Assembly: GCA_015075625.1 (NCBI GenBank)
Contig: JABTTZ010000001.1
Span: forward strand, 1,798,001-1,862,000
Direction: 5' to 3'
DNA length: 64,000 nucleotides
Origin: Anaerolineales bacterium
GTDB taxonomy: Bacteria; Chloroflexota; Anaerolineae; Aggregatilineales; UBA2796
The notes below the pieces were generated by a model. The model made no database searches. It had not been told where the DNA came from and worked only from the letters and a program-made list of their open reading frames with translations. Within the stretch, counting starts at the first letter, position 1. Each line of letters starts with the position of its first letter. The position numbers and the translations under genes were made by a program. Positions 42,208-49,511 of the stretch are shown here, one piece after another.

Positions 42208-42882
42208 ATGACAACCGTTCGTACTGCTTTTGACCGTCAACTGAAGATGTTGGAAACCGACCTGCTGCGCCTTGCGGAATTGGTAGAGACACAACTTGTA
42301 GAGGCGATCAAAGCCCTTTACACGATGGACATGATCATCGCCCAGCGCGTTCATGAATTTGACGCCGCCTTGAACACCCTTCGCTATGAGATAGAGGAGC
42401 GTTCCTACACGCTGCTCGCTTTGCAGCAGCCAAACTCCGGCGACATGCGGCGGATTGTTGGGGCGGTGAGCATTGCCACCAATCTAGAGCGGATGGGTGA
42501 CCATGCGGCTGGAATCGCCCGCCTCGTTTTGCGGATGAACCCTGAGGCAGTGGTGATCAACATTCCAGAATTCAAAGACATGACAACCCTTGCAACGACA
42601 AACCTGCGCAGCGCGATGTTGGCATTGGGCAACCACGATGCGCCCCTTGCGCGGCAGATCGTCCGCAGCGATAACGCCATTGACGCCCTCCACGAGCATG
42701 TCTACGCGATGTTGATCAAGACGATGATCGATAACCCAACAACAGTGGAGATGGCGACGATGCTTCTATGGGTGTCGCACAATGTGGAGCGTTTTGCCGA
42801 TCGTGTCTGTAACATCTGCGAGCGGATCATCTATGTTGTCACGGGCAATCTCTTTGAACCGCGCACGGACGACATGCCGTAA
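42208..42882 (+). CDS. phoU: Phosphate-signalling regulator PhoU
   Basis: PhoU is a cytoplasmic regulator that lowers phosphate uptake by the Pst transporter and represses the Pho regulon. The 224-aa product has the two three-helix PhoU repeats: LETDLLRLAELVETQLVEAI with RVHEFDAALNTLRYEIEE, and RSAMLALGNHDAPLARQIV with HNVERFADRVCNICERI. Metal-binding acidic clusters (NLERMGDHAAGIA; NVERFADRV) are intact. GAGGAGG lies seven bases before the ATG at 42208. No pst genes are nearby, so it is a stand-alone copy. Confidence 0.93.
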   Translation: MTTVRTAFDRQLKMLETDLLRLAELVETQLVEAIKALYTMDMIIAQRVHEFDAALNTLRYEIEERSYTLLALQQPNSGDMRRIVGAVSIATNLERMGDHAAGIARLVLRMNPEAVVINIPEFKDMTTLATTNLRSAMLALGNHDAPLARQIVRSDNAIDALHEHVYAMLIKTMIDNPTTVEMATMLLWVSHNVERFADRVCNICERIIYVVTGNLFEPRTDDMP

Positions 42883-42887
42883 GTATC

Positions 42888-42941
42888 TCTACCGCTCAAG
42901 CGGCGGGCTATGAATAGCCACCCCTTCGGGGCTTGGAAACC
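42888..42941. repeat. Modular palindromic repeat copy
   Basis: CCGCTCAAGCGGCGGGC and ATAGCCACCCCTTCGGGGCTT, in the order of the 8050 copy. Confidence 0.55.
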
Positions 42942-42942
42942 C

Positions 42943-43005
42943 TAACCTCCACCCTATAAACAAAGAGAGGGAATCTCTCCCCCTTTCCCCGTAGACAGGA
43001 AAAGG
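42943..43005. repeat. Polypyrimidine/hairpin intergenic repeat
   Basis: CTCCACCCTATAAACAAAGAG and CTCCCCCTTTCCCCGTAGAC with an imperfect foldback, the same class as 1174. Confidence 0.45.
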
Positions 43006-43007
43006 CT

Positions 43008-43050
43008 GCTGCTGCGCAGTAACCGGGGGGATAGCGGTTCTGAACCAAAA
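43008..43050. repeat. About 42-bp palindromic repeat, paired with 12523
   Basis: CTGCTGCGCAGTAACCGGGG and flanks are the reverse complement of the element at 12523-12568, with a few mismatches. Confidence 0.6.
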
Positions 43051-43064
43051 CGTCAGCACAGCCT

Positions 43065-43102
43065 AAAAAACAGCGAACGATCCCAATTGGGATCGTTCGC
43101 TG
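43065..43102 (-). terminator. Strong intrinsic terminator of the binding-protein/receptor operon
   Basis: On the minus strand a perfect 16-bp inverted repeat, CAGCGAACGATCCCAA and its complement, is followed by TTTTTTAG. It lies 26 bases past the receptor stop codon and is the strongest terminator in the window. Confidence 0.93.
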
Positions 43103-43128
43103 AAACAGGCTTGAGGCAATCTGGAAGA

Positions 43129-44469
43129 TTACTCTTTTTTTTCTGTTGTCTGTTCGCCTGTGGCGGGTGTGGCGGGTGTATCGGTAGCAAGGCTGCTGGT
43201 ACGGTTTTTCCGTGCCGCCCGGATGCTGGCGGCTTTGCTTTCCAAATCCTTGAAATATTCCGTATCGACAATTTCCTTGATGCTCGCCTGCTTCTTTTGC
43301 TCGTCAATCTCAATTTTGAGCGCCATGACCTGTTTCTTCAGGGTCGTCTCACGGATCACCACTTGCTGCCCCATTGTCTGGAACACGCGGGCAAACTGCC
43401 CGATTTCATCGGTGCGTTCAGCCGCCTCGTGAAGGCGCTTGGGGTCAAAGGATTCCGATTTTTCGGTGAGTTCCTGCGCCACTTGGGCAAGGTCTTGGAT
43501 TGGCTGCGTGATACGCCGCGCCGCAAGAATACCTTGTGTGGTGGCGATGAGAAGGGCGACGATCAAAAGGATACCGGTGATAATCGCCGTTTGGATCAAC
43601 AGATCAAGGGCGTTGGCGGAATTACGCTCGGCAATCACATTGAAAATCTGAACGCCACTAGGGATAGCAGGCTTGCCATTGCCTGTGTCTGGGTTTTCTC
43701 CCTCTGCTAAAGAGGCATCGCCAAAGCGAATTGTATTTGTGGCAAGAACCACGTTGAGGTTATCCAACCCTCGTGTAATGCCCGTTGCGCTAGGGATGGG
43801 AAACAGCGGACGGCGCAGCGCCACAGAAGGGTTGCGATGAGCAATCACGCGGTCTGTCGAATCGGTGATGTAGACGCTCTCTCCCGTGTTGAGCGAGATA
43901 TTCCCCAACAAGTCCCAAATCGGCTTGAAGCGAATCCGCCCGATCAAGACCTGATCCACAATGCCGCTGCGCACATTCGGAATCGGCACGCTGATAAGCA
44001 TCGATGGCTCGCCACTGAGGGGATCCGTTTCAACCGTCCCGTAGTAGGTTTGTTTGAGCGTTTTCGGGATGGTGAAAGCATCGTTATCCGCCCAATTTTT
44101 CAAATCGGAGGGGGCAACCACATCCAAGCGCGTCAGGCGGAGTTGTTCAACCCCTTCCCGATCTAGGAGGGCAATTTCCTCAAAGGTTTCGGGAAACGAA
44201 GGCAGCAGCGAGAGCATATCGCGCTGGCGAGATAAGGAATTGCCGGGGAGCGTGTTTGCCACCGTTTTCAACTCCCCTTCCATGCGCTTGATGAAGGCGG
44301 TTACTTCGGTAGACACACGCTGTGCAACGGTGGTCTCAAAAAATGTGGCTTGCTCAAGAAGAACATTGAAGCTGCGCAAGGTCAACACGACGCCGACCAA
44401 AAGGAGCGGCACAGCAGCCACAAGGATGAAAGCAAGCGTTAGACGGCGGCGGATACTGCTGGTTCGCAC
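43129..44469 (-). CDS. Transmembrane Cache-HAMP receptor without an output domain
   Basis: The plan is TM1 (LAFILVAAVPLLLVGVVLTL), an extracellular double-Cache-like domain of ~250 residues (IALLDREGVEQLRLTRLDVV; GESVYITDSTDRVIAHRNP), TM2 (TAIITGILLIVALLIATTQG), then a HAMP domain (ARRITQPIQDLAQVAQELTE; ERTDEIGQFARVFQTM). After HAMP comes a coiled coil of ~50 residues and a polar tail. There is no HisKA/HATPase, methyl-accepting or cyclase domain, so it must signal through a partner or only modulate one. It follows the periplasmic-type binding protein by 15 bases, and the pair ends in a strong terminator. Confidence 0.88.
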   Translation of the reverse strand: MRTSSIRRRLTLAFILVAAVPLLLVGVVLTLRSFNVLLEQATFFETTVAQRVSTEVTAFIKRMEGELKTVANTLPGNSLSRQRDMLSLLPSFPETFEEIALLDREGVEQLRLTRLDVVAPSDLKNWADNDAFTIPKTLKQTYYGTVETDPLSGEPSMLISVPIPNVRSGIVDQVLIGRIRFKPIWDLLGNISLNTGESVYITDSTDRVIAHRNPSVALRRPLFPIPSATGITRGLDNLNVVLATNTIRFGDASLAEGENPDTGNGKPAIPSGVQIFNVIAERNSANALDLLIQTAIITGILLIVALLIATTQGILAARRITQPIQDLAQVAQELTEKSESFDPKRLHEAAERTDEIGQFARVFQTMGQQVVIRETTLKKQVMALKIEIDEQKKQASIKEIVDTEYFKDLESKAASIRAARKNRTSSLATDTPATPATGEQTTEKKE

Positions 44470-44484
44470 GGGCGTTACCCTCCC

Positions 44485-45720
44485 TTAGAAACTCGCTGGT
44501 GTCGCCGTTGCAGGCGTTGTTGGCTCTGGTGTTGGCTCACTGGTGGGCAACTCCGTTGGAGGTATCTCCGTTGGGGGTGTGGTTGGCTCACCAGTGGGTA
44601 CCGTCGTCGGTGCGCTGATTGGTGCATTGGTCGGTTCGGCGGTGGCTTCGTTGGAGGGTGTTGGTGGGATAGGCGTTGCCGTTGGGGCTGGTGCGGTATA
44701 GATCACCCGATCTGCCTGGCGCAAAATGGCATCGGAAATAGGCAAGCCAATTTGGTTGGCAACCCATTGGTTAATCGTCAGGAAGAACTCCGCCGTTTCA
44801 ATGGGAAGGTCGCCCGGAGCAACGCCCTTCAAAACCTGATCGACCAAGCGTGCCGATTGTCGCCCAATCGCCGTAAAATCAAAACCATAGGCAAGCAGCC
44901 CTCCCGCCGGCACTTGGGGTCCGTTTGGCACAGAGAGCGGTAATTTTCGTTGGAGCGCCACTGCCGTGAAGTAATTCAACTGAGAGGCGACGACGTTATC
45001 TGCCAAAAGGACAAGCCCCAAGCCGGGAATATCGGTAGGAATTTCATCAATCGCCTGACGAACGGCAGCCGCATCAGGAGTCTCGCGTTCAATCACGCTG
45101 ACCCCAAACTTAGCGGCAATCTCTTTAACCACCTGCAAATTGATTACTGCTGCGGCATCATTGGGGTTAAAGGGGACATAAACGGTTTTGATCTCTGGGG
45201 CAAGGCGCAAGAACCATTCCATCCGTTTTGGCTCGTTCACACCATGCCGAATCCCCGTGAAGTTCCCCTCGCGGCGAACGATTTCTTCTTCGGTCACAAT
45301 CTTGGCAAAGATGGGGTCAAGGACGCTGGAAAAGACAAATTGGCGTTTTTTGTATTCGGATTTTTCAAAAAGTACTTTCGCGTCTTGGGCAACGGGTGTG
45401 CTGATAGCAAGGAGAAGATCAACGTTCTGGTCAAGGTAGGCTTGGATGGCGGGGGTCACTTTATCACGCACACCGCCCAAGTCACCTTCGTAAAGATAGC
45501 GGATGTTCACGCCTTCGCGCCAGCCGAGATCAGCCATGCCTTCTTTAAAGCCATTGACCACCGTATCGAGGACGGGCGCAAAGTTCACGATCCCAATCGT
45601 GATGATTTTTGAGGGTGTGGTGGAGCAAGCTGGCAAAACCATGAGCGCCATGAGCGCTATAACCAGCGTGAGAGCCAACGGACGGCGCGTGAAGCGTGGG
45701 TTACGAACAATCATGATCAT
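44485..45720 (-). CDS. ABC-type substrate-binding lipoprotein (TrpX-like family), orphan
   Basis: The protein belongs to the ABC_sub_bind family used by TrpX-type amino-acid importers. A lipoprotein signal (LALTLVIALMALMVLPAC, lipobox LPAC) leads into TIGIVNFAPVLDTVVNGFKE, then NVDLLLAISTPVAQDAKVLF, VYVPFNPNDAAAVINLQVVK and PAGGLLAYGFDFTAIGRQSA. The last ~65 residues are a Thr/Pro tail, unusual for this family. No permease or ATPase is adjacent; the next gene is a Cache-HAMP receptor. The likely job is ligand capture for signalling rather than uptake. The ATG at 45720 lies close to GGGG; the ATG at 45714 is also possible. Confidence 0.86.
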   Translation of the reverse strand: MIMIVRNPRFTRRPLALTLVIALMALMVLPACSTTPSKIITIGIVNFAPVLDTVVNGFKEGMADLGWREGVNIRYLYEGDLGGVRDKVTPAIQAYLDQNVDLLLAISTPVAQDAKVLFEKSEYKKRQFVFSSVLDPIFAKIVTEEEIVRREGNFTGIRHGVNEPKRMEWFLRLAPEIKTVYVPFNPNDAAAVINLQVVKEIAAKFGVSVIERETPDAAAVRQAIDEIPTDIPGLGLVLLADNVVASQLNYFTAVALQRKLPLSVPNGPQVPAGGLLAYGFDFTAIGRQSARLVDQVLKGVAPGDLPIETAEFFLTINQWVANQIGLPISDAILRQADRVIYTAPAPTATPIPPTPSNEATAEPTNAPISAPTTVPTGEPTTPPTEIPPTELPTSEPTPEPTTPATATPASF

Positions 45721-45872
45721 CCCCGAATGAGTTCCCCAACGATGCGCACAAGATTCACGAACAAGGTTGTGAGAGTTAAGTGTATATCAGAATTGGAGAA
45801 AAGCGAAAATCGGCAAGGGAATAAAAGCGAGGGGGCATTGTAACTACGGCATCCATCACTATTTTTCGAGAG

Positions 45873-45881
45873 TGGTAAAAT
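45873..45881 (+). promoter_or_regulatory. Candidate extended -10 promoter of the Fur-family gene
   Basis: TGGTAAAAT fits an extended -10 box (TGn then TAAAAT), 35 bases before the ATG at 45916. The flank GGTAAAATAGC is shared with the ftsH upstream region. Confidence 0.35.
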
Positions 45882-45915
45882 AGCATCATGAATGTGAATG
45901 GAATGGACGGCGCAC

Positions 45916-46371
45916 ATGGCTAGTTTTGAATCACCCGCTGTTGCCGCGCTACGCCGCGCTGGATATAAAATGACTATCCCTCGGCTGACGATTCTGGAGA
46001 TTTTAGAAGCATCCGAAGGCGATATTACGGCGGCTGAACTGCTCACCCGCGTCACCGAACGCGATCCGTCCATCGGGCGGGCGAGCGTCTTTCGCACGCT
46101 TGATTTGATGATTAAATTGGGCATCATTTGGACGACGGTGCAGGGCGGCAGCACTGTCCATTATATGCTCATGCCAAGCGGACACCACCATCACATCATC
46201 TGTACCAACTGCGGCGTCCGCATTGAGTTTGAGGACTGCGGGCTTATGTCGCTCATTGAAAACCTTGAGATGCGCTATGGCTGCCGCATTGATGGGCATT
46301 TGTTGGAGCTTTATGGTCGCTGCGAACGCTGCCGTGTTGTCATCCTTGCTCAAGAAACGGAGAACGTGTGA
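45916..46371 (+). CDS. Fur-family transcriptional regulator
   Basis: A metal-dependent winged-helix repressor of the Fur/Zur/PerR group. The HTH part reads LRRAGYKMTIPRLTILEILE and SIGRASVFRTLDLMIKLGI. The dimerisation part has the His-rich metal site SGHHHHIICTNCGVRIEF and two CxxC pairs (CTNC, CERC) for structural zinc. Sequence alone does not tell which metal it senses. At about 151 aa it is typical. Start is the ATG at 45916; an in-frame ATG at 45898 adds six residues. Its stop codon overlaps the start of the following nuclease gene (GTGA), so the two are co-translated. Confidence 0.9.
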   Translation: MASFESPAVAALRRAGYKMTIPRLTILEILEASEGDITAAELLTRVTERDPSIGRASVFRTLDLMIKLGIIWTTVQGGSTVHYMLMPSGHHHHIICTNCGVRIEFEDCGLMSLIENLEMRYGCRIDGHLLELYGRCERCRVVILAQETENV

Positions 46372-47309
46372 GCCCCCTTCGAGATTTCTTTCGCAGTCTT
46401 TTCGTCCGGGCGGGAAAAAACCTCTTTAAGCGGCGGCGAACCCCCTCGTGGACTCCGCCCCACCGTGAAGCCCCGCAAGGAACATCGACACCCAATACCA
46501 ATAACAGCGAACCGCCTCGAAAAAACGTGGAAACACGCTTAGGCGGCATCATTATTCTTTTGCTGATCGGTGTATTGGCGGGTTGTACATCTGCCACACC
46601 AACATCCCCCACGCCCCACGCCCCATCTCCCACATCGCCTTTGTCCGCTGCCAACACTGCCACAAACGTACCAGCCACGCGGATCGTCGCCTTGCCGCCA
46701 TCATGGACGCCCACCTATACCGCGACGCGACGCCCCGCCCAACCGACGAACACGCCCCGCCCAACCGCGACACAGCGCACTATCCCCCCAACAAACACGG
46801 TCAGTCCAAGAGCAGAAGCTGCTACCCCTGCCGATACCACGATTAACTACCCCACGATGCCTGCCAAAACAAAGTTGGTGAAGGGGACTCTTGTGCGCGT
46901 TGTCGATGGGGATACGATGGTTATCACCCTTAATGGGCGTGATGAGCGGGTGCGCGTGCTTGGGATCAACACGCCGGAATCGGTTGCCGAAAATCGTCCG
47001 GTGGAGTGTTTCGGCAAAGAGGCGGCGAATCGCGCCAAAGAACTTTTGCCAGCCCGACTGACCGTCTACCTTGAAACCGACCCCAAAGCAGACACGGTAG
47101 ATCAATATGGGCGGCTGCTGCGCTTCATCTGGTTGGAGGATGGCAGTCTGTTCAATCTGCAAATGATCGCTGAGGGGTACGCTTATGAATACACCTATGA
47201 TCGGAGCAACCCCTACCAATATCAGGCACAGTTCAAAGCTGCCCAAAGAACGGCACAGCGCGACGATCTGGGGTTATGGTCGCCCCAGACATGCAATGGG
47301 CAGCGCTGA
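46368..47309 (+). CDS. Surface-anchored thermonuclease-like (SNase) protein
   Basis: The C-terminal ~150 residues are a staphylococcal-nuclease domain: VVDGDTMVI (Asp), VRVLGINTPES (Arg and Glu) and DQYGRLLRFIWLEDG (Arg), so the catalytic set is complete and Ca2+-dependent hydrolysis of DNA/RNA is expected. The N-terminus is odd: ~60 polar residues (Arg/Lys-rich) precede a hydrophobic segment GGIIILLLIGVLAGCTSA that contains a lipobox. Either it is a membrane-anchored protein with a cytoplasmic head, or the true start is later (a GTG near 46528 would give a classic lipoprotein). A Thr/Pro linker follows. The upstream GTG at 46368 overlaps the Fur-family stop. Confidence 0.85.
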   Translation: MSPLRDFFRSLFVRAGKNLFKRRRTPSWTPPHREAPQGTSTPNTNNSEPPRKNVETRLGGIIILLLIGVLAGCTSATPTSPTPHAPSPTSPLSAANTATNVPATRIVALPPSWTPTYTATRRPAQPTNTPRPTATQRTIPPTNTVSPRAEAATPADTTINYPTMPAKTKLVKGTLVRVVDGDTMVITLNGRDERVRVLGINTPESVAENRPVECFGKEAANRAKELLPARLTVYLETDPKADTVDQYGRLLRFIWLEDGSLFNLQMIAEGYAYEYTYDRSNPYQYQAQFKAAQRTAQRDDLGLWSPQTCNGQR

Positions 47310-47424
47310 ATCTCAACAGGGTCGCCTATCCTGTCGCCCAATCTCCCCGTTCCCTGCCAGTGGGGAATGGGGGGCGGGAATAAAAACGTCAACACAACCG
47401 AACACAGTGCCAGTGAGCGGCTAT

Positions 47425-47433
47425 GGTAAAATA
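47425..47433 (+). promoter_or_regulatory. Candidate extended -10 promoter of ftsH
   Basis: TGGTAAAAT, 68 bases before the ftsH ATG, shares GGTAAAATAGC with the Fur-family promoter. I see no convincing -35 box. Confidence 0.35.
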
Positions 47434-47500
47434 GCGGAATAGAAACGATCTCCCCCTCAGGGTTGCCTTCATACATGGTAGGTGGATTGGAACGGACTTT

Positions 47501-49465
47501 ATGAATTCGGTGAACAACCCGCGTTTCCGTAATTTCATTCTCTACAGTGTTATTGCGGTTGCCGTGATCTTTTTGTTCTTAAGCTTGCGCAGCAGCAGCC
47601 AACCGACGACAGAACTGAAATTAAGCGAGTTGGCACTTCAGATACGGAATGGTACACCGCGCATCACCGCCATTGAGGTGAGTGAAAACAGCGTGCGCGT
47701 CACCTATGCCAATCAGACCATCGCTCTCAGCCGAAAAGAGAGCGGCTCCTCCCTTGTGGAGCAGTTGAAGACCTTAGGGGTTGCCCAACCGGAGCTAGAA
47801 ACACTCCCGCTATTCGTTTCTGCGCCAAGCGATCTCCTTCCCTTTTTCCAAATCGTCATGTCCATTTTGCCCTTTTTGCTGATCGCAGGCTTTTTCTTCT
47901 TCATGCTGCGGCAGGCACAGGGATCGAATAACCAAGCGATGTCCTTTGGGAAAAGCCGCGCTCGCCTGTTCACTGGAGATCGTCCCACCATCACCTTTGA
48001 TGATGTTGCCGGAGCAGACGAAGCAAAGGAAGAACTCCGTGAGGTTGTGGAGTTTCTCAGAGAGCCAGAAAAATTTATCCAGCTTGGCGCACGCATCCCC
48101 AAAGGCGTTCTGTTGAGTGGCAGCCCGGGCACGGGCAAGACACTCCTTGCCAAAGCGGTAGCTGGCGAAGCGGGTGTACCGTTTTTCAGCATCAGCGGCT
48201 CAGAGTTCGTTGAGATGTTTGTGGGGGTGGGTGCCTCTCGCGTCCGCGATCTCTTTGATCAGGCAAAGCGCCACAGCCCCTGTATTGTGTTTGTCGATGA
48301 AATTGACGCCGTAGGGCGGCATCGCGGGGCGGGCTTGGGCGGCAGCCACGATGAGCGCGAGCAGACGTTAAACCAAATTTTGGTGGAGATGGACGGCTTC
48401 GATACGGACACAAACGTAATCGTCGTCGCCGCCACAAACCGCCCAGATATTCTTGACCCCGCCCTCATGCGCCCCGGACGCTTTGACCGCCGCGTAATCC
48501 TAGATCGCCCCGATATGAAAGGGCGCGAAGCGATCCTGCGCGTCCACACACGGGGGAAACCGCTGGCGTCCGACGTTGATCTGAATGTCCTTGCGCGAAC
48601 GACGCCGGGTTTTGTTGGTGCTGACCTCGAAAACCTTGTCAATGAGGCGGCAATCCTTGCCGCCCGGAAGAACAAGAAATCCGTCGCCATGCGCGATTGT
48701 GAGGAGGCAATTTACCGCGTCATTTTGGGTCCTGAACGCAAAAGTCGGGTGATTACCGAAGAACAGCGGCGGCTGGTTGCCTACCACGAGGCGGGTCACG
48801 CCGTTGCCGGACATTTGCTGCCGAACTGCGATCCGGTGCGCAAAATCACGATTGTCCCACGCGGCATGTCGGGTGGATCGGTACTCTCGATGCCCGAAGA
48901 TGATTTTGGGCCCGAAAGCCGCTCGCGGATCAAGGATGCCATTGTGCAGGCGCTTGGCGGGCGGGCGGCGGAGGAAACCGTTTTTGGGGAGATTACCACT
49001 GGTGCGGGCGGGGGAAACGGCAGCGATCTTGCCACCGTCACCCGCTATGCACGGGCGATGGTCACCCGTTTCGGGATGAGCGAGCGCTTGGGTCCGATGA
49101 TTTTTGGGCAGAAAGAGGAAATGATCTTCCTCGGACGTGAAATTTCGGAACAGCGCGATTACAGCGAACAGGTTGCCCAAATCATTGACGAGGAAGTGAA
49201 ACTCATTGTCGATGAGGCGTACCGCCGCGCCCTGACGCTCCTGAGCGACCATCGGGAAAAACTGGAGATCGTCGCCCAACGCCTTTTGGAGGTGGAGACG
49301 ATTGATTATGATGCCTTCCTTGAACTAATGGGCGATACGGCGACAGCCCGCCGCAAACGCCCAGAGATCACTCCGAAACCCTACACCGGGCGCGATCCGC
49401 AAAACCTTAAAGAAGGGCGTGACGAGAAGCCGCCGAAATTGGGGGCAGCGCCAAGCCCGGCGTGA
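47501..49465 (+). CDS. ftsH: ATP-dependent zinc metalloprotease FtsH
   Basis: A membrane-anchored AAA+ protease that degrades misassembled membrane proteins and regulatory proteins. Two helices flank a small exterior domain ([38 protein letters not shown]). The AAA domain has Walker [15 protein letters not shown] (usually GPPGTGKT), Walker [12 protein letters not shown] and the [23 protein letters not shown]. The protease part has [12 protein letters not shown] and the third ligand region near [18 protein letters not shown]. The 654-aa length is typical. The C-terminal ~40 residues are Lys/Pro-rich. It is monocistronic as far as can be seen. Confidence 0.96.
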   Translation: MNSVNNPRFRNFILYSVIAVAVIFLFLSLRSSSQPTTELKLSELALQIRNGTPRITAIEVSENSVRVTYANQTIALSRKESGSSLVEQLKTLGVAQPELETLPLFVSAPSDLLPFFQIVMSILPFLLIAGFFFFMLRQAQGSNNQAMSFGKSRARLFTGDRPTITFDDVAGADEAKEELREVVEFLREPEKFIQLGARIPKGVLLSGSPGTGKTLLAKAVAGEAGVPFFSISGSEFVEMFVGVGASRVRDLFDQAKRHSPCIVFVDEIDAVGRHRGAGLGGSHDEREQTLNQILVEMDGFDTDTNVIVVAATNRPDILDPALMRPGRFDRRVILDRPDMKGREAILRVHTRGKPLASDVDLNVLARTTPGFVGADLENLVNEAAILAARKNKKSVAMRDCEEAIYRVILGPERKSRVITEEQRRLVAYHEAGHAVAGHLLPNCDPVRKITIVPRGMSGGSVLSMPEDDFGPESRSRIKDAIVQALGGRAAEETVFGEITTGAGGGNGSDLATVTRYARAMVTRFGMSERLGPMIFGQKEEMIFLGREISEQRDYSEQVAQIIDEEVKLIVDEAYRRALTLLSDHREKLEIVAQRLLEVETIDYDAFLELMGDTATARRKRPEITPKPYTGRDPQNLKEGRDEKPPKLGAAPSPA

Positions 49466-49511
49466 GCAGGCGGGCGACTACAGGGGGTCGCCCCGACAGT
49501 CTCAAAACGAT

